A stretch of DNA of 64,000 bases from ASV31 sp965229765 (GTDB lineage: Bacteria; Pseudomonadota; Alphaproteobacteria; Rhodobacterales; Rhodobacteraceae). Positions 15,477-23,989 of the stretch are shown here, piece by piece. Where the stretch lies: the NCBI GenBank assembly GCA_965229765.1, contig CBDDJT010000002.1:372001-436000 (forward strand), given 5' to 3'. The notes under the pieces are model-generated. The model searched no databases. It was given only the letters and a program-made list of their open reading frames with translations, and was not told the origin of the DNA. The position numbers and the translations under genes are program-made. Positions within the stretch are counted from its first letter, which is position 1, and each line of letters opens with the position of its first letter.

Positions 15477-17009
15477 ATGATCCTGCGCTTTGCCGATGTC
15501 ACCCTTGACGACGAGACCCGCGAACTGGTCCGCGCCGGGGCACCGGTGCGCGTCGAGCCGCAGGTCTTCGACCTGATCCGCCTTCTGGCCGCCAACGCCG
15601 ACCGGGTCGTGACCACCGACGAGATCCTCGACGCCGTCTGGCACGGGCGCGCGGTGTCGGATGCCGCCGTCGCCAGCCGGATCAACGCCGCGCGCAAGGC
15701 GCTGGGCGACAACGGCACCGACCAGCGCGTGATCCGCACCGTGCGCGGGCGCGGCTTCCGCTTCTGCCTGACGCCAGAGACAGCCGCCGCCCCCGCGCCG
15801 CAGCGCGCGCCGCTCTCGGACACGCCGTCGATCGCCGTCCTGCCCTTCACCGTGCTGCCCGCCGACGCCGAAGTCGGCTTTTTCGCCGATGGCATCGTCG
15901 AGGACCTGATCGGCGCCCTGTCGCGGTTCCGGGACCTCTCGGTGATCGGGCGCAACACGGCCTTCGCGCTGCGCGACGATCCCGGCGGGGCGCAGGCCAT
16001 CGGCGCGGCACTGGGGGTAAAGTATGTCCTGTCCGGCAGCGTGCGCCACGCCGGCGGGCGCGTCCGCGTCTCGGTGGAACTGATGGACACCGCCACCGCC
16101 CGCGCGCTCTGGTCCGACCGCTACGACCGCACGCTCGACGACGCCTTCACCGTGCAGGACGAGATCACCCGCCGCGCCGTGTCACAGATCGCGCCCCAGA
16201 CCCAGTACGCCGAGATGACCTCGGCCCACCGCAAGGGAACGGCAAGCCTCAGCGCGTGGGAGCAGGTGATGCGCGCGCGCTGGCACATGGACAAGCACGA
16301 CCGGCAGGACACCGACACCGCGCTGGCGCTTCTGGCCGAGACCGCGCGCCACGATCCCGACATCGCGCTTCTGCACGGCACGGCGGCGGCCTGCCACCTG
16401 CACCGGATGCTGAACGCCTGGTGCGACGATCCCCTGACGGAGATCGGGCTGGCCGAGGCCGCCGCGCGGCGCGCCGTGGCGCTCGATGCCAACGATTCCG
16501 CCGCGCTCGCGATCATGGGGCTGGCGGCCATGTTCCGGCACCGCTTCGACGAAAGCCTCGACCTTCTGGACGAGGCCACGCGCCGCAACCCCAACCTTGC
16601 CAGCGGCTACGGCTTTCTCGCCACCGTCCACGGCTGCCTTGGCAACACCGACCGGTCGCTGGAAAACGGCGACATCGCGCTGGCGCTCAGCCCGCGCGAC
16701 CCGTTGCGCACCTTCTGGATGTCGGGCAAGGGCATTGCGCTGTTTCTGGGCCGACGCTACGCCGACTGCATCGACAATGCCGAGGTGATGCTGCGCATCC
16801 AGCCCGGCTATGGCCCCGCGCTGCGCCAGCGCGCCGCCAGCCTCGCCATGCTCGACCGCCCGGCAGAGGCCGCCGAAACCGTCGAGCGCATCCTGTCCCG
16901 GATGCCCGGCCTGACAGTCGGGCGGGTGCGCCAGATGGTGCCCGTGCGCGACCCCGCCCATGCCGAGCACTGGCTGGGCGCGCTGCGGCGCGCCGGCCTG
17001 CCCGACTGA
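15477..17009 (+). CDS. Winged-helix transcriptional regulator with TolB-like and TPR domains
   Basis: Protein of 510 residues. Residues 1-100 form an OmpR/CadC-type winged helix (LRFADVTLDDETRELVRAG, then VRTVRGRGFRF at the wing). Residues about 115-235 resemble the TolB N-terminal/FlgO-like domain (SIAVLPF, GIVEDLIGALSRFRDLSVIGR), and the remainder is a TPR solenoid (for example DSAALAIMGLAAMFRHRFDE). No membrane segment is present, unlike CadC. Such proteins often sit beside adenylate-cyclase-like or metabolic genes; the effector is unknown. The start MILRFADV was chosen because the domain begins at once. Confidence 0.8.
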   Translation: MILRFADVTLDDETRELVRAGAPVRVEPQVFDLIRLLAANADRVVTTDEILDAVWHGRAVSDAAVASRINAARKALGDNGTDQRVIRTVRGRGFRFCLTPETAAAPAPQRAPLSDTPSIAVLPFTVLPADAEVGFFADGIVEDLIGALSRFRDLSVIGRNTAFALRDDPGGAQAIGAALGVKYVLSGSVRHAGGRVRVSVELMDTATARALWSDRYDRTLDDAFTVQDEITRRAVSQIAPQTQYAEMTSAHRKGTASLSAWEQVMRARWHMDKHDRQDTDTALALLAETARHDPDIALLHGTAAACHLHRMLNAWCDDPLTEIGLAEAAARRAVALDANDSAALAIMGLAAMFRHRFDESLDLLDEATRRNPNLASGYGFLATVHGCLGNTDRSLENGDIALALSPRDPLRTFWMSGKGIALFLGRRYADCIDNAEVMLRIQPGYGPALRQRAASLAMLDRPAEAAETVERILSRMPGLTVGRVRQMVPVRDPAHAEHWLGALRRAGLPD

Positions 17010-17026
17010 CCCCGGGTGGCCCGCGC

Positions 17027-17626
17027 ATGTTCCGTTCGACCCCGCCCGCCATCGCCGCCACCCGGCGCGCCACCGGCTCGGCCTGGGAACGGCTGGAGGC
17101 CCTGGGCTGGGCGCCGGTGGGCCGGCTGGGCGCAGGCCGCCTGAACCGGGCGCTGGCGCGCGAGCTGCCCGCCGATCACCCCCTGGCCGGCACCATGTAT
17201 TCCGCCGTCGCCCGCGCCGAAGGGCAGGACGACGTGGCCTATGCGCTCGCCGATGGCCGCCTCGCCCTCGTCCACCTCACCTACGGCCCGCCCGTGGGCA
17301 CCGGCCCCTCGGTCGGCTACCTGCCCGATGTCGACGCGCTCCTCGGCGATCTGGCGATGGAAGGCACCCACGTCGCCGCGCTGCTCAGGTCCGAAGAGCT
17401 TGCCGCCGCCATGGGTCCGGGCCGCGCCGTCTGTCCCGCCTGCGGGTCCGACTGGGGCATGGCCGAGGCGCGCGGCGATTGCCCGGTCTGCGACGGCTGG
17501 GCGCTGGTCCGGCCCTGCCCCGTGTGCGAGGGCCGCTGCGGCGCGCTCTGGGACCGCGCCGTGACCGACAGCGCCGACATGGCCGCGCCCGTGTTCCTCG
17601 GCCGCTGCGGCCTGCCGAAACCCTAG
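17027..17626 (+). CDS. Zinc-ribbon-containing uncharacterised protein
   Basis: Protein of 199 residues, 17 bases after the TPR regulator and probably co-transcribed. The N-terminal half is compact and unrecognised. The C-terminal half carries three CxxC pairs, CPACGSDWG, CPVCDGW and CPVCEGRCG, a double zinc-ribbon pattern like the chaperone-type C-x-x-C-x-G repeats. A metal-binding or protein-binding role is likely; no enzymatic motif was seen. The gene ends in front of an inverted repeat GGCGG-CGAT-CCGCC and the 11-bp repeat array. Confidence 0.65.
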   Translation: MFRSTPPAIAATRRATGSAWERLEALGWAPVGRLGAGRLNRALARELPADHPLAGTMYSAVARAEGQDDVAYALADGRLALVHLTYGPPVGTGPSVGYLPDVDALLGDLAMEGTHVAALLRSEELAAAMGPGRAVCPACGSDWGMAEARGDCPVCDGWALVRPCPVCEGRCGALWDRAVTDSADMAAPVFLGRCGLPKP

Positions 17627-17678
17627 GCGGCGATCCGCCGCCGCACGCCCTGTTCACCCCGCACCGCCGCAGCCCCCG

Positions 17679-17718
17679 CGCCGACGCTATGCCGACGTTG
17701 TGCCGACGTGATGCCGCA
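17679..17718. repeat. Three-and-a-half-unit 11-bp tandem repeat (TGCCGACNNNN)
   Basis: Units read CGCCGAC+GCTA, TGCCGAC+GTTG, TGCCGAC+GTGA, then a degenerate TGCCGCA. The conserved 7-mer recurs every 11 bases, one helical turn, as expected for a protein-binding array. It lies about 50 bases past the gmaS stop in the direction of gmaS transcription. A matching array lies past mttB at the other end of the C1 island (35544-35572). Confidence 0.7.
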
Positions 17719-17766
17719 CGGCGATATTCCGAAATTTCAACGCGTTAGCCCGACTCGCGGCGCGAT

Positions 17767-19098
17767 TCAGATATCCAGCGCGTTTTCCTTCTCCCAGCGC
17801 GAGAAATGCGACACGAAAGAGTCCCATTCCCGGTGCTTCAGCTTCAGGTAGGCGGCAGAGAACGCCTCTCCCAACGCCGCCTTCAGATCGCCATCCCCAT
17901 CGAAGGCCCGCAGCGCGTCGAGCATGTTCAACGGCAGCCGCGGCGCATCCGTCACCGTGTGCCCCAGCGCGTACATGTCGATGTCCAGACGCGGCCCCGG
18001 ATCGGCCTTGGCGCGCAGGCCCGACAGCCCCGCCGCGATGATAACCGCTTGAAGCAAATAGGGATTTGCCGCCCCATCTGCCAGCCGCAGCTCGAACCGC
18101 CCGGGCCCCGGCACGCGCACCATGTGGGTGCGGTTGTTGCCGGTCCACGTCACCGTGTTGGGCGCCCAGGTCGCGCCCGAATGGGTCACCGGCGCATTGA
18201 TCCGCTTGTAGCTGTTGACCACCGGGTTGGTGATCGCGGCCATCGCCGTGGCGTGCCGCATGATCCCGCCGAGGAAGTGCGCGCCCCGTTCCGACAGCCC
18301 CAGCTCGGCCCAGTCCCCCGGCGCGGGATCTGCGGAGAACACATTGGTTTTGCTGTCTTTTCCCGGCGCATCCCAGACCGAGACATGCACGTGACAGCCA
18401 TTGCCCGTCAGCCCCTCGATCGGCTTCGGCATGAAGGTCGCACGGAACCCGTGTGCCTCGGCCACGGACTTGACCATGAACTTGAAGAAACTGTGCTTGT
18501 CCGCCGTCGCCAGCGCATCGTCGAAGGCCCAGTTCATCTCGAACTGCCCGTTCGCATCCTCGTGGTCGTTCTGGTAGGGTTCCCACCCCAACTCCAGCAT
18601 GTAGTCGCAGATCTCGCGCACCACGTCATAGCGGCGCATCACCGCCTGCTGGTCGTAACACGGCTTCTCGGCCGTGTCGTAGGGGTCTGAAATCGTTTCA
18701 CCAGAAGGGGTTAGAAGAAAGTATTCAGCCTCTACCCCGGTCTTGACATGCAGCCCCTCGGCGGCCGCCGCGGCGATCTGGGCGCGCAGCACGTTGCGCG
18801 GCGCCTGCGCCACTTCCGCCCCCTCCATCACGCAGGTTGCCGCGACCCAGGCCACCTCGGGCTTCCACGGCAACTGGATCACGCTGGCCGGATCGGGCAC
18901 CGCAAGCATGTCCGGATCCGCCGGTGACATGTCCAGCCATGTGGCGAACCCGGCGAACCCCGCGCCATCCTCCTGCATGTCCGCGATGGCCTGAGCCGGC
19001 ACCAGTTTCGCGCGTTGCCCACCGAATAGGTCGGTAAAGGAAATCATGAAGTATTTCACGCCCTTGTCTCGGGCGAAGGCAGCCAGGTCGGTGGTCAT
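17767..19098 (-). CDS. gmaS: Gamma-glutamylmethylamide synthetase (glutamine synthetase type III family)
   Basis: Cytoplasmic ligase of 443 residues. It joins methylamine to glutamate with ATP, the first step of the N-methylglutamate route; plain glutamine synthetase activity is the alternative. The glutamine-synthetase fold is shown by EAEYFLL (metal Glu, near 123), HEDANGQFEMNW (179-190), GNGCHVHVS (232-240), TGNNRTHM (319-326) and RFELRLADGAANPY (334-347). The EDANGQF and GNNRTH stretches are characteristic of GmaS-type sequences. It follows mgsC by 34 bases, at the end of the mgsABC-gmaS operon. The neighbouring synthase genes support GmaS over GlnT. Confidence 0.8.
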   Translation of the reverse strand: MTTDLAAFARDKGVKYFMISFTDLFGGQRAKLVPAQAIADMQEDGAGFAGFATWLDMSPADPDMLAVPDPASVIQLPWKPEVAWVAATCVMEGAEVAQAPRNVLRAQIAAAAAEGLHVKTGVEAEYFLLTPSGETISDPYDTAEKPCYDQQAVMRRYDVVREICDYMLELGWEPYQNDHEDANGQFEMNWAFDDALATADKHSFFKFMVKSVAEAHGFRATFMPKPIEGLTGNGCHVHVSVWDAPGKDSKTNVFSADPAPGDWAELGLSERGAHFLGGIMRHATAMAAITNPVVNSYKRINAPVTHSGATWAPNTVTWTGNNRTHMVRVPGPGRFELRLADGAANPYLLQAVIIAAGLSGLRAKADPGPRLDIDMYALGHTVTDAPRLPLNMLDALRAFDGDGDLKAALGEAFSAAYLKLKHREWDSFVSHFSRWEKENALDI

Positions 19099-19132
19099 CG
19101 TCAGGGGTCTCCTTTGCGTTTCCGGCCGGGCG

Positions 19133-20470
19133 CTACAGCCCTCCGCCCGACTTGCCCGGCCACCAGTCGGTGCCCGCCAGCGGCACCCGCGCCATCGCCG
19201 CGGCCTCCATCGTCAGGGCGCACAGGTCCTCGGGCTCCAGGTTGTGCAGGTGATTGTGTCCACAGGCCCGCGCAATCGTCTGAGCTTCGAGCGTCATGAC
19301 CTTGAGATAATTACGCAATTTGCGGCCAGCGTCGGCGGGGTCCAGCCGCGCGGCCAGCTCCGGATCCTGCGTGGTGATGCCCGCCGGATCCAGCCCCTCA
19401 TGCCAGTCGTCATAGGCCCCGGCGGTGGTTCCCAGCTTCCGGTACTCGGCCTCCCACTTCGGATCGTTGTCGCCGATGGCCACCAGCGCGGCGGTCCCGA
19501 TCGACACCGCGTCCGCCCCCAGCGCCAGCGCCTTGGCCACGTCGGCCCCGGTGCGAATCCCACCAGAAACAACAAGTTGCACCTTGCGGTGCATCCCCAG
19601 ATCCTGAAGCGCCTGAACCGCCGGACGGATGCAGGCCAGCGTCGGAAGACCCACATGCTCGATGAACACGTCCTGCGTGGCGGCCGTCCCGCCCTGCATC
19701 CCGTCAATGACAACCACATCGGCACCGGACTTCACCGAAAGCGCTGTGTCGAAATAGGGCCGCGTGCCCCCGATCTTGACGTAGATCGGTTTCTCCCAGC
19801 CGGTAATTTCCCGCAATTCCAGGATCTTGATCTCCAGATCGTCGGGCCCGGTCCAGTCGGGATGACGGCAGGCCGAGCGCTGGTCGATGCCCTTGGGCAG
19901 CGTCCGCATCTCGGCCACGCGATCGGAAATCTTTTGCCCCAGAAGCATCCCGCCGCCGCCGGGCTTGGCGCCCTGACCCACCACGATCTCGATCGCATCA
20001 GCCCGGCGCAGGTCGTCGGGATTCATTCCATAACGCGACGGAAGATATTGATAAACAAGCAGCTTCGAATGCCCGCGCTCTTCCTCGGTCATGCCGCCGT
20101 CGCCGGTGGTGGTCGAGGTGCCGGCCATCGTCGCACCCCGCCCCAGCGCTTCTTTCGCCGGACCCGACAGCGCGCCGAAACTCATCCCTGCGATGGTGAT
20201 GGGGATATCCAGTTCGATGGGCTTCTTGGCGAAACGCGTCCCCAGAGTGACGTTCGTGGCGCAGGTCTCGCGGTAGCCTTCCAGCGGATAGCGCGAGATC
20301 GAGGCGCCCAGAAACAGCAGGTCGTCGAAATGAGGCACCCGCCGCTTGGCCCCGCCGCCGCGGATGTCATAGATGCCGGTTTCCGCGGCACGGCGGATTT
20401 CGGCGTTGATTTCATTGGTAAACGTCGCCGACTGGATCGGCAGCGTGCGGGCGCGGGGCGTGTCGCTCAT
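19133..20470 (-). CDS. mgsC: N-methylglutamate synthase FMN-binding subunit C
   Basis: Protein of 445 residues homologous to the FMN/Fe-S domain of glutamate synthase large subunits. Visible are the flavin barrel motifs MSFGALSGPAKEALGRG, SGGIRTGADVAKALALGAD and the region GQGAKPGGGGMLLG. A CRHPDWTG stretch and a C-terminal C-GHNHLHNL region may carry cluster or structural cysteines. With MgsA and MgsB it would make N-methylglutamate from gamma-glutamylmethylamide or methylamine plus glutamate. The start MSDTPRARTLP follows the mgsB stop by four bases. The glxD name of rhizobial homologues is an alternative label. Confidence 0.8.
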   Translation of the reverse strand: MSDTPRARTLPIQSATFTNEINAEIRRAAETGIYDIRGGGAKRRVPHFDDLLFLGASISRYPLEGYRETCATNVTLGTRFAKKPIELDIPITIAGMSFGALSGPAKEALGRGATMAGTSTTTGDGGMTEEERGHSKLLVYQYLPSRYGMNPDDLRRADAIEIVVGQGAKPGGGGMLLGQKISDRVAEMRTLPKGIDQRSACRHPDWTGPDDLEIKILELREITGWEKPIYVKIGGTRPYFDTALSVKSGADVVVIDGMQGGTAATQDVFIEHVGLPTLACIRPAVQALQDLGMHRKVQLVVSGGIRTGADVAKALALGADAVSIGTAALVAIGDNDPKWEAEYRKLGTTAGAYDDWHEGLDPAGITTQDPELAARLDPADAGRKLRNYLKVMTLEAQTIARACGHNHLHNLEPEDLCALTMEAAAMARVPLAGTDWWPGKSGGGL

Positions 20471-20474
20471 GGCC

Positions 20475-21161
20475 TCAATACTCCTGCACGTTGTCGATGT
20501 CGAAGGTATAGAGCTTTCGGGCAGAGCCATAGCGGCGGAACTCTTCGGGTCGCGCGGGCGCCCCGGCCCGCTCCAGCAGGTCCGCCAGGATCGCCAGGTG
20601 CTCGGGCCGCATCTCTTTCTCCACGCAGTCCGCGCCCAGGCTCTTGACGCTGCCCCGCACGAAAAGCCGCGCCTCATACAGACTGTCGCCCAGCGCCTCG
20701 CCCGCATCGCCCAGCACCACGAGGTTGCCGGCCTGCGCCATGAAGGCGGACATATGCCCGACGTTGCCATGCACCACGATGTCTATGCCTTTCATAGAGA
20801 TCCCGCAGCGCGAACTGGCATTGCCCTTGATGACCAGAAGCCCCCCGCGCCCGGTGGCGCCGGCATACTGGCTGGCGTCGCCCCCGATCACCACGGTGCC
20901 CGACATCATGTTCTCGGCCACGCCCGGCCCGGCAGAGCCGGTCACGTGAACCGTGGCCTCCTTGTTCATGCCCGCGCAGTAATAGCCAGTGGAGCCGCGC
21001 ACGGTGACCTCGATCGGCCCGTCCAGCCCCACGGCAAGCGCATGGGCGCCGCGCGGGTTCAGCACCTCCCACGCGGTCTGGTTTCCGCCGCCGGTCGCGG
21101 CGGCCTGCAACGTGGCGTTCAGCGTGCGCAGGTCGCTGGCGGCAAGGTCGATGGTCTGCAT
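20475..21161 (-). CDS. mgsB: N-methylglutamate synthase GXGXG-domain subunit B
   Basis: Protein of 228 residues consisting of a right-handed beta-helix of GXGXG repeats, as in the C-terminal domain of glutamate synthase. Examples are VTGSAGPGVAENMMSGTVVI, GGDASQYAGATGRGGLLVI and GNVGHMSAFMAQAGNLVV. It is structural, linking the amidotransferase and FMN subunits. The start overlaps the mgsA stop by one base (TGATG). Subunits that are one polypeptide in GltB are here three separate genes, the hallmark of Mgs/Glx systems. Confidence 0.82.
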   Translation of the reverse strand: MQTIDLAASDLRTLNATLQAAATGGGNQTAWEVLNPRGAHALAVGLDGPIEVTVRGSTGYYCAGMNKEATVHVTGSAGPGVAENMMSGTVVIGGDASQYAGATGRGGLLVIKGNASSRCGISMKGIDIVVHGNVGHMSAFMAQAGNLVVLGDAGEALGDSLYEARLFVRGSVKSLGADCVEKEMRPEHLAILADLLERAGAPARPEEFRRYGSARKLYTFDIDNVQEY

Positions 21162-22057
21162 CAGCGGGTCCAGAAATAGACGGTGGCGGGTTCAGGCTCC
21201 CATACGCGGGCGGCCTCGATGCCAGGAAGGTCCACCAAGGCCCTGTATTCGCTTCCAAAAGCGACATAGGCGTCGGTCTCGGCCATCACGGCGGGCTTGC
21301 AGGCGATCGGGTCGCGCACCACGCCGAACCCGTCCCGCGTGCCCACGACGAAGGTGAAGAAGCCGTCAAGATCGTGCAGCGCCTGCTCCAGCGCCTCGCC
21401 CAGCGTGGCGCCCTGCTGCATCCGCCAGGTCAGGTAGGCGGCGGCGACCTCGCTGTCGTTCTCGGTCTCCACGGCGATACCCGCCTTCTCCAGCAGACGC
21501 GTCAGGTTATGGTGGTTCGAGAGCGAGCCGTTATGGACAAGGCACTGGTCCGCACCCGTGGAGAACGGGTGCGCGCCAAGCGTCGTCACCGCGCTTTCGG
21601 TCGCCATGCGGGTATGGCCGATGCCATGGGTGCCCGCCATCGCACGCAGGCCGAAACGCGCGGCCACGTCGCGCGGCAGGCCCACCTCCTTGTAGATTTC
21701 TATGGTCTCGCCGCGGCTCATCACCCGCAGGCCGGGGCGCAGGCCGCGCAGGATGCCCGGCGCCGCGTCGGCATGGGCGGCGTCGAGCCGCAGGACGGCA
21801 TGGGTGTCGGCCACGCTGATGGACACCGGCCCGCCGATGGCCTGCGCCAGCGCGCTGTCGAGCCCCTCGAAGGCCGCACCCGGCGTGTCCGACTGCACCG
21901 TGACCTTGGCCACCCCGGTTTCCGGCGCGCCGTAGACCGCGATGCCGGCGCTGTCCGGCCCACGGTCGGTCATGGTGACCAGCATCGACGTCAGCATGTC
22001 GCCCATTTGGGGCGCCAGGCCCTCGTCCTTCAGGAACAGACCAACGATACCGCACAT
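21161..22057 (-). CDS. mgsA: N-methylglutamate synthase amidotransferase-like subunit A
   Basis: Class II glutamine amidotransferase domain of 298 residues. The start is fixed by MCGIVGLF, since removal of Met exposes the catalytic Cys2. Other motifs are TDRGPDSAG, GIGHTRMATES and LVHNGSLSNHHNL, which bind the amide substrate. It hydrolyses the gamma-glutamyl amide and channels the amine to MgsC. It is the first gene of mgsABC-gmaS and has a 158-base leader containing two palindromic sites (22164-22197). The XRE-cupin gene lies immediately upstream in the same direction. Confidence 0.84.
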   Translation of the reverse strand: MCGIVGLFLKDEGLAPQMGDMLTSMLVTMTDRGPDSAGIAVYGAPETGVAKVTVQSDTPGAAFEGLDSALAQAIGGPVSISVADTHAVLRLDAAHADAAPGILRGLRPGLRVMSRGETIEIYKEVGLPRDVAARFGLRAMAGTHGIGHTRMATESAVTTLGAHPFSTGADQCLVHNGSLSNHHNLTRLLEKAGIAVETENDSEVAAAYLTWRMQQGATLGEALEQALHDLDGFFTFVVGTRDGFGVVRDPIACKPAVMAETDAYVAFGSEYRALVDLPGIEAARVWEPEPATVYFWTR

Positions 22058-22163
22058 GGCCAACGGCCCTCCAACCCAAGCCGGCCCCTTGTCCGACACG
22101 CCCCGAAGGGAAACATAGTTTACTGTCGAGCAAAAGAGCGGGCCTCCGCGACAACCGTATTGA

Positions 22164-22197
22164 GGCATGTGCCGATGCCCCGAAGCCGGCATATGCC
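22164..22197. promoter_or_regulatory. Paired palindromes upstream of mgsA
   Basis: GGCATGTGCC (22164-22173) and the perfect palindrome GGCATATGCC (22188-22197) are centred 24 bases apart, about two helical turns, upstream of mgsA. They are a plausible binding site for the adjacent XRE-cupin regulator at the mgs promoter. The assignment rests on symmetry and position only. Confidence 0.4.
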
Positions 22198-22215
22198 TAA
22201 TTCTTGGGCGGCGGG

Positions 22216-22839
22216 CTAACCTCCCTGGGAATAGGAAATCACGGACAGGTACCGAATCGGCAGGCGGGTCAGCTGTTCGGGCCCGTGCGGGGCGTCAGCC
22301 TCGAAGAACAGCGTGTCGCCGGGGCACAGCGGGTAGATCGTGTCGCCGTGGCGGTATCCCACCTCGCCCTCCAGCATGTAGATCGTCTCGACCCCGTCGT
22401 GCTGAAAGACCGGGAAGGTGTCGGTCTCATGCGTCAGCGTGATGAGGTACGGCTCGACCGTCACGCCGCTGGCGTTGTCGCCCAGATGACCGAGCAGGGT
22501 ATATTGCTGCCCGGCCCGCGTGCCCGCCCGCTCGACGTTCACGCCCGCGCCGGCGCGGGTGTGCACGGCGGCGCGGCGTTCTTCATAGCGGCGCAGAAAG
22601 GCGGTCAGCGGCACGCTGAGCACATGCGCCAGCGTCTGAAGCGTGGTCAGCGACGGCGAGATATTGCCGTTCTCGATCTTCGACAGCATCCCGGCGGACA
22701 GCCCGCTTGCCGCCGAAAGCTCTGCCACCGTCATGGATTTCTGGTGGCGAAAGGCGCGCACCTCGCGCCCGATGGCGATCTCCAGCACCTTTTCCCGCTC
22801 GGGGCCGCGCCCGTGCGGGTCTTGCGAAAGCGGGGGCAT
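22216..22839 (-). CDS. XRE-cupin transcriptional regulator
   Basis: Regulator of 207 residues, starting MPPLSQDPHGRG. An N-terminal lambda-repressor-type HTH (about 17-72; AELSAASGLSAGMLSKIENG) is joined to a C-terminal cupin sensor domain (about 110-205; VFQHDGVETIYMLEGEVGY and PGDTLFFEADAPHGPEQL). This architecture is common among repressors of amine, putrescine and ethanolamine catabolism. It lies directly before mgsABC-gmaS in the same direction and divergent from a LysR gene, so control of methylamine use is likely. A separate leader with palindromes sits between it and mgsA. Confidence 0.85.
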   Translation of the reverse strand: MPPLSQDPHGRGPEREKVLEIAIGREVRAFRHQKSMTVAELSAASGLSAGMLSKIENGNISPSLTTLQTLAHVLSVPLTAFLRRYEERRAAVHTRAGAGVNVERAGTRAGQQYTLLGHLGDNASGVTVEPYLITLTHETDTFPVFQHDGVETIYMLEGEVGYRHGDTIYPLCPGDTLFFEADAPHGPEQLTRLPIRYLSVISYSQGG

Positions 22840-22953
22840 TTGGCGGCTCAAGCTGGTCCTTTCACGCGCCGGGGCGGCACGGGGGCAGTCTAGCGCATTT
22901 CCGCAGGGGAAAAAGATGTGCCCGACCAGAACAGGCGGCCGCATGGATTGACA

Positions 22954-22972
22954 GTTTCGAATTCCTCGAAAC
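22954..22972. promoter_or_regulatory. Operator candidate GTTTCGA-N5-TCGAAAC, copy 1
   Basis: A perfect 7-bp inverted repeat with spacer ATTCC lies in the divergent region between the XRE-cupin gene and the LysR gene, 27 bases before the LysR start. It fulfils the T-N11-A rule of LysR boxes. An identical pair of arms recurs at 25598-25616 in the next divergent promoter, so this is very unlikely to be chance. Confidence 0.75.
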
Positions 22973-22999
22973 CATTGCACGGCGCAACAGGGAAGAGGC

Positions 23000-23989
23000 A
23001 TGGAGAAATCGAGACTTAGCCTGAAATGGCTGGAAGTGTTTCAGGCGGTGGCCGCCACGGGGTCCCTGCGCGACGGGGCGGAAAGGCTGGGCCTGTCGAT
23101 CAGCACGGCGTCGCATCACCTGCGATGCCTTGAAGACACGGTGGGCGTGCCGCTCTTGGATCATGCCCGCCGGCCGATGACGCTCACGCCCGAGGGAGAG
23201 GCGCTTCTGCGCCGTGTGGACGAAGCGCTTTGGCTTCTGCGGAAGGGCGTGTCCGACATCTGGGCCGATGACCTGCCGTCGATGACGCGCAGCGTGCGCA
23301 TCGCGGCGATCGAGGATCTCGACACCGACGTGATGCCTGATCTGGCCGCACGTCTGACCCGCGCCCTGCCCGCCTGCGACCTTGCCTTCCTGTCGCGCCC
23401 CAGCCACGAGATCGCCACGCTGCTGCGGGCCGACGAGGTAGACCTTGGCATCGCCACCGCGATTCATGCGGGACAGCCGACCGTGATCGAAGAGCCGCTC
23501 TTGCGCGATCCCTTCATCCTTGTGGCGCCGCGCCGGGCGGCATGGAACGCGGCGGACTACCTGGAGGGACGCGCGCCCTTGCCCTTTGCGCGCTACAGCC
23601 GCAAGCAGCTGATCGGCCAGCGCGTAGAGGTGCAGCTGCGCCGCCTGTCGCTGCGCCTGCCCCAACGGCTGGAATTCGAAAGCAACGCGACGCTGTTTGC
23701 CATGGTGGCGGCGGGCGGGGCATGGACCATCGCCACGGCGCTGACATGCGCACGCGCCCGCAAGGTGCTGGACGAGGTCACCATGATGCCTTTTCCGGCG
23801 CGTGGATTTGCCCGCGAGATCGCCGTGTCGCGCCGCGACGACCTGCCCGCACCGCTATACGAACTGGTGTCGTCGCAGCTGCGCGGGCTGACGCAAACCC
23901 GCCTGATCGATCCGATCGTGGCACGCGCGCCCTGGCTGGAACCGGCCTTTCGCCTGCAGGGCGACGGCCCCCCTATGGAAGGCGGATAG
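23000..23989 (+). CDS. LysR/GcvA-like transcriptional regulator
   Basis: Regulator of 329 residues. The winged helix spans about 8-66 (LEVFQAVAATGSLRDGAERLG, then SISTASHHLRCLE), followed by a two-lobed effector domain containing DEVDLGIATAI. The HTH has His-His in place of the usual Ser-Arg after the recognition helix. It is divergent from the XRE-cupin gene and convergent on mttB, with overlapping 3' ends of 17 bases. A 19-bp dyad just upstream suggests autoregulation, and the same dyad upstream of mttB and the FAD-GcvT gene suggests those are targets. Confidence 0.85.
   Translation: MEKSRLSLKWLEVFQAVAATGSLRDGAERLGLSISTASHHLRCLEDTVGVPLLDHARRPMTLTPEGEALLRRVDEALWLLRKGVSDIWADDLPSMTRSVRIAAIEDLDTDVMPDLAARLTRALPACDLAFLSRPSHEIATLLRADEVDLGIATAIHAGQPTVIEEPLLRDPFILVAPRRAAWNAADYLEGRAPLPFARYSRKQLIGQRVEVQLRRLSLRLPQRLEFESNATLFAMVAAGGAWTIATALTCARARKVLDEVTMMPFPARGFAREIAVSRRDDLPAPLYELVSSQLRGLTQTRLIDPIVARAPWLEPAFRLQGDGPPMEGG

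Noticed and set aside
17767..19098. Ordinary ammonia-assimilating glutamine synthetase
   Set aside because: Type III-like sequence with GmaS-typical stretches and direct linkage to mgsABC make GmaS more likely, though activity with ammonia is not excluded.
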